DNA of 32,358 nt from RGIG4694 sp964501705 (GCA_964501705.1 CAZCUQ010000009.1:1-32358); one strand, 5' to 3'. Positions 8,665 through 17,893 are shown, numbered from the stretch's first letter. Program-made: numbers and translations. The notes: generated by a model not told the origin, from the letters alone.

Positions 8665-9600
8665 ATGGAAAACAGAATAAACAGCTTACTCGGAATAAAA
8701 TATCCTCTTTTGCAGGGCGGCATGGCGTGGGTCGCGGAAAGCACTCTCGCGGCGGCTGTGTCAAATGCGGGCGGAGCGGGAATTATCGCGGGAGGAAGCG
8801 CTCCCATCGACTATCTCAGAGCGGAGATAAGAAACTGCAGGAAACTCACGGATAAGCCTTTCGGAGTAAATATCATGCTGATGTCTCCGAACGCCGAAGA
8901 GCTTGCAAAGCTTGTGGTCGAGGAAAATGTGGCTTTCGTCACAACAGGCGCGGGAAATCCGGGAAAATTCATTCCCGCATGGAAAGAAGCGGGAATCAAA
9001 GTAATTCCCGTGATACCGTCGGTCGCTCTCGCAAGGAGAATGGAAAGAGCGGGCGCGGACGCGGTAGTCGCGGAGGGTACGGAATCGGGAGGACATATCG
9101 GTGAAAATACAACGATGTGTCTCGTTCCGCAGACTGTTGACGCGGTAAGCATACCCGTCATAGCCGCGGGAGGAATAGCCGACGGAAGAGGAATTGCCGC
9201 TTCGTTCATGCTGGGCGCCGAGGGCGTTCAGGTAGGAACGAGATTCCTCGCTTCGGAGGAATGTAAGATAAATCCCGTTTACAAACAGCTTGTGGTCGAC
9301 GCAAAGGACACCGATAATATAGTAACGGGAAGAACAACGGGACACCCGTGCAGAAACGTAAAGACAAAGTTTTCAAAAATGCTCGCGAACGGCGAAAAGG
9401 ACGGAACGCTCACTCCCGAAAAATTCGAGGAGATCACTCTCGGTTCGCTCCGCAAGGCGGTGCAGGACGGAAATCTTGAAGAAGGCTCTTTCCTATGCGG
9501 ACTTATCGCGGGAATGATAAAGGATGTAAAGCCATGCAAGGATATCATCGGGGAAATGTTCGCCGAGGCTGATAAGCTGATGGGCAGCCGATGGGGGTAA
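8665..9600 (+). CDS. fabK: Enoyl-ACP reductase II (flavoprotein)
   Basis: A 311-aa FMN-dependent enzyme that carries out the last reduction of each elongation cycle. It belongs to the nitronate monooxygenase/IMP dehydrogenase-like TIM-barrel family: YPLLQGGMAWVA at the N-terminus, TTGAGNPGKF, EGTESGGHIGE, and the phosphate-binding PVIAAGGIADGRGIA followed by GAEGVQVGTRFLA. Its place between fabH and fabG supports FabK over a nitronate monooxygenase. No FabI is in the window; FabK-only species are naturally triclosan tolerant (family knowledge). A ribosome site, AAAAGG, precedes ATG 8665. Confidence 0.94.
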   Translation: MENRINSLLGIKYPLLQGGMAWVAESTLAAAVSNAGGAGIIAGGSAPIDYLRAEIRNCRKLTDKPFGVNIMLMSPNAEELAKLVVEENVAFVTTGAGNPGKFIPAWKEAGIKVIPVIPSVALARRMERAGADAVVAEGTESGGHIGENTTMCLVPQTVDAVSIPVIAAGGIADGRGIAASFMLGAEGVQVGTRFLASEECKINPVYKQLVVDAKDTDNIVTGRTTGHPCRNVKTKFSKMLANGEKDGTLTPEKFEEITLGSLRKAVQDGNLEEGSFLCGLIAGMIKDVKPCKDIIGEMFAEADKLMGSRWG

Positions 9601-9605
9601 ACTGC

Positions 9606-10712
9606 ATGACAAGCGACACAGAAAGCATACAGACTGTTTCAGACGAAAAACAACGGCCGAAAAGCAGAAAGAAAATAATATGTACCGCACTGATACTGCT
9701 TGCTGTTTTTATCATTGCCGCGTCCATGACGGTAACACATATTCTTCTGAAGCAGAATTTTTCAAGGGGAGAGTACAGCAAGTACACGACCGATTATCGT
9801 TACGATCACTATGAAGGAAGCTGTCCGAGACGGAACGTATCCTTTAAGTCGGGAGAAAACACCTTGCAGGGATATATTTACGGCGGGGATAATACAAAGG
9901 GACTTGTTGTGTTTGCTCACGGCATAGGCGGAGGTCACGAGGGTTATATAAGCAATATAGTCTGGCTCGTTGATAAAGGCTGGTGCGTGTTTGCCTATGA
10001 CGCCACCGGAAGCTGCACAAGCGAGGGAGAAGGCACTATGGGTCTGCCTCAGTCCGCTCTGGATATGGATTCTGCTCTTGAGTACATTGAAAGCGATGAA
10101 GAGCTTTCGGCGCTTCCCAAGGTCGTTATGGGTCACAGCTGGGGCGGATACGCGGCAGCGGCCGTGCTTAATTTCGATCATGATGTAAAGGCGGCGGTAA
10201 GCATTTCCGGATATGCTTATCCTATGGATATGATAATGGAATTTGCCGACGGAATGATGGGCGGTGCATCAAAGCTTCTCTATCCGTTTGTATGGCTTGA
10301 CTGTCACGGTATATTCGGCGAATATACGAATCTGTCGGCGGTGGACGGGATAAACAAAAGCGGCATACCCGTTCTGGTCATTCATGGAAAGGAAGATACA
10401 ATGATAGGCTTTGACCGTTCAAGCATAATTTCCAAGGCTGACGAAATAACAAACCCGAATGTGCGGTATTATCCCATTGACGGAAAATACAGCGGTCACA
10501 ACAGTATTTTCTATTCCGAAGAAGCTTTGGATTATATGGAAGAGCTTGATGAACAGCTTGACGGCATAAGCGCGGGTTATGACGACGGCGAAGTTCCCGA
10601 TGAGGTGCTGGCGGAATTTTTCGACGGTATCGACAGGGAAAAGGCAAACGGGCTTAATCTGACGCTTATGGAAAAAATAAACAGCTTTTTCAGCGAAAAT
10701 ATACGCGCATAA
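9606..10712 (+). CDS. Membrane-anchored alpha/beta hydrolase inside the fatty-acid operon
   Basis: A 368-aa serine hydrolase with one N-terminal signal anchor (about residues 23-47, after a charged KSRKK), so the catalytic domain is probably outside the membrane. The fold is clear: VVFAHGIGGGHEGY (oxyanion loop), VFAYDATGSCTSEGEG, GHSWGG with nucleophile Ser178, HGKEDTMIG with Asp264, and GHNSIFY with His298. Such proteins include lipases, thioesterases and peptidases; substrate is unknown. The start ATG 9606 lies 8 nt after GGGGGT at the end of fabK. It occupies the slot where fabD often lies in related operons, so a link to acyl chains is plausible but inferred. Confidence 0.85.
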   Translation: MTSDTESIQTVSDEKQRPKSRKKIICTALILLAVFIIAASMTVTHILLKQNFSRGEYSKYTTDYRYDHYEGSCPRRNVSFKSGENTLQGYIYGGDNTKGLVVFAHGIGGGHEGYISNIVWLVDKGWCVFAYDATGSCTSEGEGTMGLPQSALDMDSALEYIESDEELSALPKVVMGHSWGGYAAAAVLNFDHDVKAAVSISGYAYPMDMIMEFADGMMGGASKLLYPFVWLDCHGIFGEYTNLSAVDGINKSGIPVLVIHGKEDTMIGFDRSSIISKADEITNPNVRYYPIDGKYSGHNSIFYSEEALDYMEELDEQLDGISAGYDDGEVPDEVLAEFFDGIDREKANGLNLTLMEKINSFFSENIRA

Positions 10713-10745
10713 GCGTGAAAAAAGAATATGGAGGAAATAAAACAA

Positions 10746-11483
10746 ATGACAAAAACAGCACTCATCACAGGCTCCGCAAGAGGCATAGGAGCGGCTGTGG
10801 CTCTCCGTCTTGCAAAGGACGGGTATAATATAGCTCTCAACGATATTTCGGAGAAAAGCTTCGAGGATAATGACATAGCGGATAAAATAAAAGCTTTCGG
10901 AGCAGAATGTGAGAAATTTATATTTGACGTATCGGATTATTCTCAATGCGAAAAGGCTGTCAAGGAGATAAAAACGCGTTTCGGTTCGATAGACTGCCTT
11001 GTAAACAACGCGGGAATAACAAGAGACGGACTCGCCGCGAGAATGCCCGAGGAACAGTACGATACGGTCATTTCCGTAAATCAGAAGAGCGTGTTCAATA
11101 TGATGAAGCTCGTCGGGAGCGTAATGATGCGTCAGAAATCGGGAAAGATAATCAGTCTTTCGTCGGTGGCGGGACTTTACGGAAATCCGGGACAGATAAA
11201 TTACAGCGCGTCAAAAGCCGCGATAATCGGAATGACCAAAACCATGGCAAAGGAACTGGGTTCGAGGGGAATTACAGTAAACGCGGTGGCTCCCGGATTT
11301 ATCAGCACTCCGATGACCGATAAGCTCACCGAGGAGCAAAAAGCGAAAATGCTTGAACAGATCGCCATGAAGCGCTACGGCACGGTTGACGAGATAGCGG
11401 GAGTTATCTCATTCCTTGCGTCCGAAGACGCGTCTTACGTGACAGGACAGGTAATCGAAATTTCAGGCGGACTTATGATGTAA
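10746..11483 (+). CDS. fabG: 3-oxoacyl-ACP reductase
   Basis: A 245-aa short-chain dehydrogenase that reduces beta-ketoacyl-ACP with NADPH. Seen are the cofactor loop TGSARGIG, NNAG at 87-90, and the catalytic Ser140, Tyr153 and Lys157 (SLSS...YSASK). The C-terminus FLASEDASYVTGQVIEISGGLMM is typical of FabG. I chose ATG 10746 because GGAGG at 10730-10734 precedes it; an ATG at 10728 overlaps that ribosome site and would add six unconserved residues. Confidence 0.96.
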   Translation: MTKTALITGSARGIGAAVALRLAKDGYNIALNDISEKSFEDNDIADKIKAFGAECEKFIFDVSDYSQCEKAVKEIKTRFGSIDCLVNNAGITRDGLAARMPEEQYDTVISVNQKSVFNMMKLVGSVMMRQKSGKIISLSSVAGLYGNPGQINYSASKAAIIGMTKTMAKELGSRGITVNAVAPGFISTPMTDKLTEEQKAKMLEQIAMKRYGTVDEIAGVISFLASEDASYVTGQVIEISGGLMM

Positions 11484-11511
11484 ATTTTTTTGTGAAACAG
11501 AGAGGAATAAT

Positions 11512-12747
11512 ATGGCTAAAAGAGTAGTAATAACAGGAATGGGAATAGTATCTCCCATAGGTAATACAATTGAAGAATACAAACAGTCTCTCAAGGAAGC
11601 AAGACTCGGATTTACGCGATTTGAGGGGGAAAAGAAAAAGGACTATGACGTAAAATTCGTCGGCTCGGTGAATGATTTCGATCCCGAAAAGAATATCGAC
11701 AAAAAAGAGGCAAAGAGAATGGACCGCTTCACTCAGTTTGCGCTGAGCGCGGCGCTTGACGCGGTAAAGGACAGCGGCTCGGCGTTTTCGGACATCGATC
11801 CCTACCGCGCGGGAGTTATTATCGGCGTTGGAGTCGGAGGACTGAATCTCACTGCCGAAACTCATAAAACATACATGGAAAAAGGCCCGGACAGGATATC
11901 CGTTTTCTTCGTTCCGATGATGATAAGCAATATGGCGGCAGGAACGGTAGCCATGAAAACGGGCTTTAAGGGAGCGAATTTCTGCACCACCACAGCCTGC
12001 GCGTCGTCAACTCACGCTGTCGGAGAGGCGTTCCGAAAAATAAAGGACGGATACTTGGACGTATGCCTCACGGGCGGTTCGGAGGCGTGCGTAAGCGAAT
12101 TCGGACTGGGCGGCTTCAATAATATGAAAGCACTCACGCGTTCGGACGATATCAGCCGCTGCTCGATCCCCTTTGATAAGGAAAGAAGCGGATTCGTTCT
12201 GGGCGAGGGAAGCGGCGTGCTGGTTCTCGAAGAGCTTGAACACGCAAAAAAAAGAGGCGCAAGGATATATGCGGAAATATCGGGCTACGGCGCAACGGCG
12301 GACGGCTATCATATGACAAGTCCGTCCCCTACGGGAGAAGCGGCGGCTATGGGAATGAAGCTCGCCATGGAGGAAGCGGGTCTTACTCCCGCAGACGTTG
12401 ATTATATAAACGCTCACGGCACATCGACGGGGCTTAACGATAAGTATGAAACGACAGCGATAAAGATTGCTCTCGGAGAGTACGCGAGGAAAGTTCCCGT
12501 AAATTCGACAAAATCACTTTTGGGGCATCTTCTGGGGGCTGCGGGTTCGGTTGAGGCGATCGCCTGCGCATTGCAGCTGAAGGACGGATTTATTCATAAA
12601 ACGGCGGGATATCGGGTGCCTGATCCCGAATGCGATCTTGATTATGTGACCGAGGGACTTCGCAAGGCTGATATCAAAACGGCTCTTTCAAATTCTCTGG
12701 GCTTCGGCGGACATAACGCAACGATCTGTTTAAAAAAGTATGAATAA
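11512..12747 (+). CDS. fabF: 3-oxoacyl-ACP synthase II (KAS II)
   Basis: A 411-aa elongating condensing enzyme. It starts with VVITGMGIVSPIG. The active site is complete: Cys163 in TTACASSTHA, His302 in INAHGTSTG and His339 in STKSLLGHLLGAAG, with the C-terminal NSLGFGGHNA. It is the only KAS I/II in the window, 28 nt after fabG, with AGAGAGGA as ribosome site. Confidence 0.97.
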   Translation: MAKRVVITGMGIVSPIGNTIEEYKQSLKEARLGFTRFEGEKKKDYDVKFVGSVNDFDPEKNIDKKEAKRMDRFTQFALSAALDAVKDSGSAFSDIDPYRAGVIIGVGVGGLNLTAETHKTYMEKGPDRISVFFVPMMISNMAAGTVAMKTGFKGANFCTTTACASSTHAVGEAFRKIKDGYLDVCLTGGSEACVSEFGLGGFNNMKALTRSDDISRCSIPFDKERSGFVLGEGSGVLVLEELEHAKKRGARIYAEISGYGATADGYHMTSPSPTGEAAAMGMKLAMEEAGLTPADVDYINAHGTSTGLNDKYETTAIKIALGEYARKVPVNSTKSLLGHLLGAAGSVEAIACALQLKDGFIHKTAGYRVPDPECDLDYVTEGLRKADIKTALSNSLGFGGHNATICLKKYE

Positions 12748-12759
12748 GAGGTGTTGACT

Positions 12760-13263
12760 TTGAGCGAAACCAAAAACAGTGAATACATCCGCGGCGTAAG
12801 CCTTGAAAATCTGGAGAAGCTTGCGCGCATAATAAAGGAAAACGGACTTGAAGAGATCAAAATAACGGACAAAAGCGTGATAATAAAGGGAAAAAGATGC
12901 CCTCCGCCTCCTCCCGCACAGCATAGCCCTTCGGAAGTTCCGCTTATTAATTTGCCTTTCATAAAGGATACTACGCCCGTAAAGGAAGCATACGCGGAAA
13001 AAAATGTACAGTCGGATGAGGAAATAAGCGGAAACGCCGTCAGATCCCCAATAGTCGGAACATATTACGGTGCGCCCGCTCCCGGAAAGCCTCCGTTTGT
13101 GAGGGAAGGACAAAGCGTTAAAAAAGGCGATGTTATAATGATAATAGAATCCATGAAGCTTATGAACGAGGTGCAGAGCGAATTTGACGGAATCGTAAAG
13201 AAAATTCTCGTCAAGGACGGCGAGAGCGTTGAGTATGATCAGACTATCATGATAATCGGATAA
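12760..13263 (+). CDS. accB: Biotin carboxyl carrier protein of acetyl-CoA carboxylase
   Basis: About 167 aa. The C-terminal biotinyl domain (residues 95-167) contains RSPIVGTYY and ESMKLMNEV, with Lys133 as the biotinylated residue; the common form is EAMKLMNE, so Ser replaces Ala. A flexible Pro-rich linker (PPPPPAQ) joins it to an N-terminal helix region. The start is uncertain: AAGAGGTG at 12745-12752 looks like the ribosome site for TTG 12760, while a GTG at 12751 would lie inside it. It sits between fabF and fabZ, the standard Firmicute order. Confidence 0.93.
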   Translation: MSETKNSEYIRGVSLENLEKLARIIKENGLEEIKITDKSVIIKGKRCPPPPPAQHSPSEVPLINLPFIKDTTPVKEAYAEKNVQSDEEISGNAVRSPIVGTYYGAPAPGKPPFVREGQSVKKGDVIMIIESMKLMNEVQSEFDGIVKKILVKDGESVEYDQTIMIIG

Positions 13264-13277
13264 ATACGGAGGAAAAA

Positions 13278-13703
13278 ATGGAACTTGCAAAAGAACAGAT
13301 AAAAGAAATAATCCCTCACAGAGACCCGTTTCTGCTTATCGACAAGATAACGGAAATGGAACCGGGAAAAAGATGCGTCGCGGAAAAATATATGTCGGAG
13401 GACGAATTCTGGTTTAAGGGACATTTCCCGAATTACCCCGTAGTGCCGGGAGTACTCATGGTTGAAATGCTCGCTCAGGCGGGCTGTGCGGCAATGCTCA
13501 GCCTCCCCGAAAATAAGGGAAAGACGGGATTTTTCGGCGGGATAAAGGAAGCAAAATTCCGCCGTCAGGTCGTGCCGGGGGATACCCTCAGGCTTGAGGT
13601 CGAGATAATAAAGGTAAAGGGTCCTGTCGGCGTGGGAAAGGGAACAGCAACGGTAAACGGCGAAAAGGCAGTGACCGCGGAGATAACCTTCGCGATAAAA
13701 TAA
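13278..13703 (+). CDS. fabZ: 3-hydroxyacyl-ACP dehydratase
   Basis: A 141-aa hot-dog-fold dehydratase that converts beta-hydroxyacyl-ACP to the trans-2-enoyl form. It has IPHRDPFLLIDKI at the N-terminus and the catalytic His49 in FKGHFPNYPVVPGVLM with Glu63 in VEMLAQAG. The ribosome site is GGAGG, 15 nt after accB. No FabA-, FabM- or FabN-like isomerase is in the window, so unsaturated-chain synthesis is not explained here. Confidence 0.96.
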   Translation: MELAKEQIKEIIPHRDPFLLIDKITEMEPGKRCVAEKYMSEDEFWFKGHFPNYPVVPGVLMVEMLAQAGCAAMLSLPENKGKTGFFGGIKEAKFRRQVVPGDTLRLEVEIIKVKGPVGVGKGTATVNGEKAVTAEITFAIK

Positions 13704-13765
13704 CGGGCGGCGTCCGCTGTTTCACAGACGAAATCAAACAGTAATAAAACGGAAGGAATCTTATT

Positions 13766-15103
13766 ATGATTAATAAGGTGCTTATTGCAAACAGAGGCGA
13801 AATAGCCGTAAGAATAATAAGAGCGTGCAGAGAGCTTGATATAAGAACGGTCGCGGTGTTTTCCACGGCGGACAGAAACAGTCTCCACGCGAAAATCGCC
13901 GATGAAGCGGTCTGTATCGGAGGAGCGGCGGCTAAGGACAGCTATCTCAATATGAAAGCCGTCATCGCGGCGTGCGAAATAACGGGAGCGGACGCGGTAC
14001 ATCCTGGCTTCGGTTTTCTTTCGGAGAACGCCCGATTTGCCGATATGTGCCGCAAATGCGGGATCGTTTTCATAGGACCGTCTCCCGAATCCATAGATAT
14101 GCTCGGCAACAAGGCGGCGGCAAAGGCTGCCATGAAAAAAGCGGGAGTTCCCGTTATTCCCGGTTCGGACGGCAGGGTGGACAGTATAGAGGATATCAGA
14201 AGAAACGCGGAGGAAATAGGCTACCCTCTTATGATAAAAGCATCGGCGGGCGGCGGAGGAAGAGGAATACGACTCGTTAAAAACGATGAGGAGCTTATCA
14301 GAGAAGCTCTCGCGGCAAAACAGGAGGCTCTTAATTTCTTCGGCGACGACAGCATTTATATGGAGAAATTCATAGAAAATCCAAAGCATATCGAGTTTCA
14401 GATCCTTGCCGATAATTTCGGGAATACTGTCTATCTCGGCGAGAGGGACTGCTCAATGCAGAGAAGAAATCAGAAGGTTCTTGAAGAAACTCCCTCCGTA
14501 ATAATGACCCCCGATCTTCGGAAAAAAATGGGAGAAGCTGCGGTAACAGCCGCAAAGATATGCAGCTATACAAACGCGGGAACGATAGAATTTCTTGTCG
14601 ATAAGAACAGGAATTTCTATTTCATGGAAATGAATACGAGAATTCAGGTTGAACATCCGATAACCGAGGCGGTCACGGGGATAGATCTTGTCAAGTCTCA
14701 GCTTAAAATAGCCGACGGCGAGGCTCTTCCGTTCAAGCAGGAGGATATCGAAATACGCGGACACGCGATAGAGTGCAGAATAAACGCGGAAAATCCCGAA
14801 AAGGGCTTTCGTCCGTGTCCCGGAAAGATACAGGCGATACACACTCCGGGAGGACCGGGGATACGAATTGACAGCTCCGCTTACGACGGCTGTACGATAA
14901 CGCCGTATTATGACAGTATGATAGCAAAGCTCATAGCTTACGCTCCCACGAGGGAGGAGGCTATCGCTAAGATGAAATGGGCGCTTGCGGAATTTATCGT
15001 CGAGGGAGTTGACACAAATATAGACTTTGAACTTGAACTTATCAGAGATCCCGAATTTATTAAAGGAACATACGATATAGGCTATCTTGCGGGGAGAAAA
15101 TAG
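13766..15103 (+). CDS. accC: Biotin carboxylase subunit of acetyl-CoA carboxylase
   Basis: A 445-aa ATP-grasp enzyme that carboxylates biotin on AccB. Visible are NKVLIANRGEIAVRI, HPGFGFLSENA, the Gly-rich ATP loop SAGGGGRGIR, MEKFIENPKHIEFQ, GERDCSMQRRNQK, and the metal-binding and catalytic MEMNTRIQVEHPITE. Length matches the family. The gap after fabZ is 62 nt, the largest in this part of the operon, and GGAAGGAA precedes the ATG. Confidence 0.97.
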   Translation: MINKVLIANRGEIAVRIIRACRELDIRTVAVFSTADRNSLHAKIADEAVCIGGAAAKDSYLNMKAVIAACEITGADAVHPGFGFLSENARFADMCRKCGIVFIGPSPESIDMLGNKAAAKAAMKKAGVPVIPGSDGRVDSIEDIRRNAEEIGYPLMIKASAGGGGRGIRLVKNDEELIREALAAKQEALNFFGDDSIYMEKFIENPKHIEFQILADNFGNTVYLGERDCSMQRRNQKVLEETPSVIMTPDLRKKMGEAAVTAAKICSYTNAGTIEFLVDKNRNFYFMEMNTRIQVEHPITEAVTGIDLVKSQLKIADGEALPFKQEDIEIRGHAIECRINAENPEKGFRPCPGKIQAIHTPGGPGIRIDSSAYDGCTITPYYDSMIAKLIAYAPTREEAIAKMKWALAEFIVEGVDTNIDFELELIRDPEFIKGTYDIGYLAGRK

Positions 15104-15105
15104 AT

Positions 15106-15756
15106 ATGCGGAAAACCTGTCCTCTTTGCGGAGAAGCGGCTGTCAACGGAAAATGTACGAAATGCGGATATACACTTCCCGTTGAGGCGGAGCTTGACGC
15201 TATGTCGGGTATATACGATCTTGAACCTTCGGATTATCCGCAGGACGATGAAAGCGTGAGAAACGCTCTTCCGCCGATAGAAAAAGCGGAGGAATACGAT
15301 ACTCTTCCGGGCGTTGAGTATGAGGATTTCGTTCCGAACGAGCCTCTCGGAGCAGAGTATCGAAATCAGGATGTATCACTTGAAAAAAACCTTGTAAAGC
15401 TTGCCGAAAGAGAAGAAAACGTAAAACGCTTCAAGGTGGTATCCGACACGTATTCTTCCGCGGGAAAAAGCGCGCGAATGCCCTCGGCGGGCGAATATGT
15501 CGGGAATGTGAACGGGCAGTATCAAAACGTGAACGCGTCACAGGCAAACGGGCAGTTTAACCAAAGTGCGCCGAAGCGGGTTATTCATGTGTTTGACAGC
15601 GGCAAAATGAGGGCGGCTGCTGTGATTCTGTCGATTCTTTTCCCGATTATCGGGGTAGTTCTCGGAATAATGTTCATGAGATCACCCGACAGGGAAAAAG
15701 ATTACGGATTCGGAAGAATGCTTCTTATAATCGGAATTTTAAGAATATTTCTGTAG
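15106..15756 (+). CDS. Zinc-ribbon membrane protein of unknown function in the fatty-acid operon
   Basis: A 216-aa protein starting 2 nt after the accC stop, so almost surely co-translated. The N-terminus is a short zinc ribbon (CPLCGEAA then CTKCGY, residues 5-21). A long acidic, then Asn/Gln/Gly-rich, probably disordered middle follows, and a C-terminal hydrophobic stretch of about 25 residues (AAAVILSILFPIIGVVLGIMF) plus a second (LLIIGILRIF) at the end. It looks like a cytoplasmic ribbon tethered to the membrane. I do not know the family. It lies between accC and accD, where a structural subunit would be expected. Confidence 0.75.
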   Translation: MRKTCPLCGEAAVNGKCTKCGYTLPVEAELDAMSGIYDLEPSDYPQDDESVRNALPPIEKAEEYDTLPGVEYEDFVPNEPLGAEYRNQDVSLEKNLVKLAEREENVKRFKVVSDTYSSAGKSARMPSAGEYVGNVNGQYQNVNASQANGQFNQSAPKRVIHVFDSGKMRAAAVILSILFPIIGVVLGIMFMRSPDREKDYGFGRMLLIIGILRIFL

Positions 15757-15772
15757 ATTTGAAAAAAATGTA

Positions 15773-15800
15773 TTGACAAAATTTAAAAATATAGTATAAT
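15773..15800 (+). promoter_or_regulatory. Internal promoter for accD-accA-acpP
   Basis: TTGACA at 15773-15778, a 16-nt spacer and TATAAT at 15795-15800 lie in the 76-base gap before accD. Both hexamers are perfect. This separates carboxyltransferase and ACP expression from the upstream genes. Confidence 0.87.
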
Positions 15801-15832
15801 GTATATGTTATATCAGAGAAAGGAGAGCAGAT

Positions 15833-16726
15833 ATGCTTGAGGATTTGCTGGGCGTCGTTACCGCAAGATTTAACAGCTCTTCAAAGGAAAAACACGAAAA
15901 TGAGGGAAAAAGCAAGGTAGATATCCCGAAAGGTCTTTTGTATAAATGTCCGAGGTGTTCGGGCGTCTGTATGTCAGACGAGCTGAAGCAGAATCTCGGA
16001 GTATGCCCGTCCTGCGGGTATCATTCGAGGATAACGGCGGAGGAAAGGCTTCTGCTCACCGCCGACGAGGGTTCTTTCAGGGAATTTGACGCGGGATTGA
16101 CAAGCTGCAATCCCATAGATTTTCCGGGATACGAACAGAAACAGGAAGAACTGCGTAAAAAAACAGGTCTTAAGGACGCCGTAATTACGGGTGAATGTAC
16201 CATCAGAAACAGAAAATGCGTTATCGGAATTATGGATTCGCGATACCTGATGGCTTCAATGGGCAGCGTTGTCGGAGAAAAAATAACAAGAGCCTTTGAG
16301 TACGCGACGGAGAAAAAACTTCCCATAGTGCTTTTCACCTCTTCGGGAGGAGCAAGAATGCAGGAGGGAATTGTTTCTCTCATGCAGATGGCAAAAACTT
16401 CCGGCGCCGCCGCAAGACACAGCGCAGCGGGACTGTTATATATCACAGTGCTGACAGACCCGACAACGGGCGGAGTTACCGCGTCGTTTGCGTCTCTTGG
16501 GGATATCATTATAGCGGAGCCGAAGGTGCTTGTCGGCTTTGCGGGCAGAAGAGTTATCGAGGGAACGATAAAACAGCGTCTGCCGGAGGATTTCCAGTCG
16601 GCTGAATTCATGCTCTCGCACGGCTTCTGCGATATGATCGTCGACAGAAAAAACATGAAGAGAACTCTGGCGCATATCATAAGTCTTCACGGATATGAAA
16701 AAATCACCGAAAAGGAGCGTGTATAA
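15833..16726 (+). CDS. accD: Acetyl-CoA carboxylase carboxyltransferase subunit beta
   Basis: A 297-aa crotonase-fold subunit that, with AccA, transfers CO2 from biotin to acetyl-CoA. The N-terminal four-cysteine zinc domain is intact (Cys39, Cys42, Cys58, Cys61). The body has MDSRYLMASMGSVVGEK, TSSGGARMQEG, DPTTGGVTASFA and EGTIKQRLPEDFQ. The ribosome site AAAGGAG precedes the ATG, and the stop abuts the accA ATG directly (16724-16729). Confidence 0.97.
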   Translation: MLEDLLGVVTARFNSSSKEKHENEGKSKVDIPKGLLYKCPRCSGVCMSDELKQNLGVCPSCGYHSRITAEERLLLTADEGSFREFDAGLTSCNPIDFPGYEQKQEELRKKTGLKDAVITGECTIRNRKCVIGIMDSRYLMASMGSVVGEKITRAFEYATEKKLPIVLFTSSGGARMQEGIVSLMQMAKTSGAAARHSAAGLLYITVLTDPTTGGVTASFASLGDIIIAEPKVLVGFAGRRVIEGTIKQRLPEDFQSAEFMLSHGFCDMIVDRKNMKRTLAHIISLHGYEKITEKERV

Positions 16727-17587
16727 ATGTCCTCGGCATGGGAAAGAATGGAGATCGTCCGCCATAAGGACAGACCTACCGTAAGGGATCTTATCCCGCT
16801 TATCTTCAACGATTTTTTCGAGCTTCACGGAGACAGGCTCTACGGAGACGACGGAGCCGTAATGGGAGGAATCTGTCTTCTCGGAGAAACTCCCGTGACG
16901 CTTATCGCACAGGTCAAGGGGAGAAATCTGAACGAGAACAAGGCTTCAAATTTTGCAATGCCTCATCCCGAAGGCTACAGAAAGGCACTCAGACTCGCGC
17001 ATCAGGCGGAAAAATTTCACAGACCCGTGCTTTGCTTTATCGACACGCCCGGTGCTTTCTGCGGGGTTGAAGCGGAAAAACGCGGTCAGGGAGAAGCAAT
17101 AGCCAGAAGTATCGAGGAGTTTATGATGCTTAAAACTCCCGTTATATCGGTGGTTCTGGGTGAGGCGGGAAGCGGAGGCGCACTCGCGCTGGGAGTGTGC
17201 GATTCCCTTGCGATGCTCTCCAACGCGATCTATTCGGTAATATCACCGCGCGGCTTTGCGTCCTTATTATGGAAAGACGCGGGCAGAGAAAAGGAAGCCG
17301 CCGAAATAATGAAAATAACAGCCGAGGATCTTGTAAATCTCGGCGTCTGCGACAGTATTATAGAAGAACCGGACGGCGGCGCTCATGTTAACGCAAAACA
17401 AACTGCCGAAAATATACAAAAATTTTTGTTAAAAACGCTGAAAGAAAAATCTCGTATACCTATTGACGAATTGCTTAATCAAAGGTATACTAAATTCAGA
17501 AAAGTCGGAGAGTTCTCGGAAGGAAGAGAAAGCTTCGACCCCGAGGGAGAAGATCTTAATTCTTCCGACAGCGAATATTCGCTTTAA
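16727..17587 (+). CDS. accA: Acetyl-CoA carboxylase carboxyltransferase subunit alpha
   Basis: A 286-aa partner of AccD. It has FFELHGDRLYGDD, GRNLNENKASNFAMPHPEGYRKA (in two overlapping family blocks), FIDTPGAFCGVEAE, and the oxyanion-loop region GEAGSGGALALGV. There is no gap between the accD stop and this ATG, which fits equal synthesis of the two subunits. It is shorter than the 319-aa E. coli form, lacking part of the N-terminal helix, as is common in Clostridia. Confidence 0.97.
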   Translation: MSSAWERMEIVRHKDRPTVRDLIPLIFNDFFELHGDRLYGDDGAVMGGICLLGETPVTLIAQVKGRNLNENKASNFAMPHPEGYRKALRLAHQAEKFHRPVLCFIDTPGAFCGVEAEKRGQGEAIARSIEEFMMLKTPVISVVLGEAGSGGALALGVCDSLAMLSNAIYSVISPRGFASLLWKDAGREKEAAEIMKITAEDLVNLGVCDSIIEEPDGGAHVNAKQTAENIQKFLLKTLKEKSRIPIDELLNQRYTKFRKVGEFSEGRESFDPEGEDLNSSDSEYSL

Positions 17588-17649
17588 TAACGATTATAGA
17601 GGCTATGCCTTTATATAAAATTCAAGAGAGAATGGAGGAGTTATTTCCG

Positions 17650-17877
17650 ATGGTATTTGATACTGTAAAAAAAATTATCGTCGATCAGCTTGACGTTGAC
17701 GAGGATAAGGTGGTTTCGGGCGCGGTTATACAGGAAGATCTGGGAGCGGATTCACTGGACGTCGTTGACCTGGTAATGTCACTTGAGGAAGAATTCGACA
17801 TCGAGATCCCCGATGAGGCTGTTCAGAATATAAAAACAGTCGGCGACATCGTTAAGTACATTGAGGATAATCAGTAA
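17650..17877 (+). CDS. acpP: Acyl carrier protein
   Basis: A 75-aa acidic helical protein that carries the growing acyl chain. Ser35 in GADSLDVVDL is the phosphopantetheine site, followed by the typical EEEFDIEIPDE helix. I chose ATG 17650, with GGAGGAG at 17634-17640, over an upstream in-frame ATG at 17605 that would add 15 unconserved residues. It is the last gene of the operon. A working holo-ACP synthase is needed and is not obviously in this window. Confidence 0.96.
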   Translation: MVFDTVKKIIVDQLDVDEDKVVSGAVIQEDLGADSLDVVDLVMSLEEEFDIEIPDEAVQNIKTVGDIVKYIEDNQ

Positions 17878-17893
17878 ACTACTGAAAAAACAG

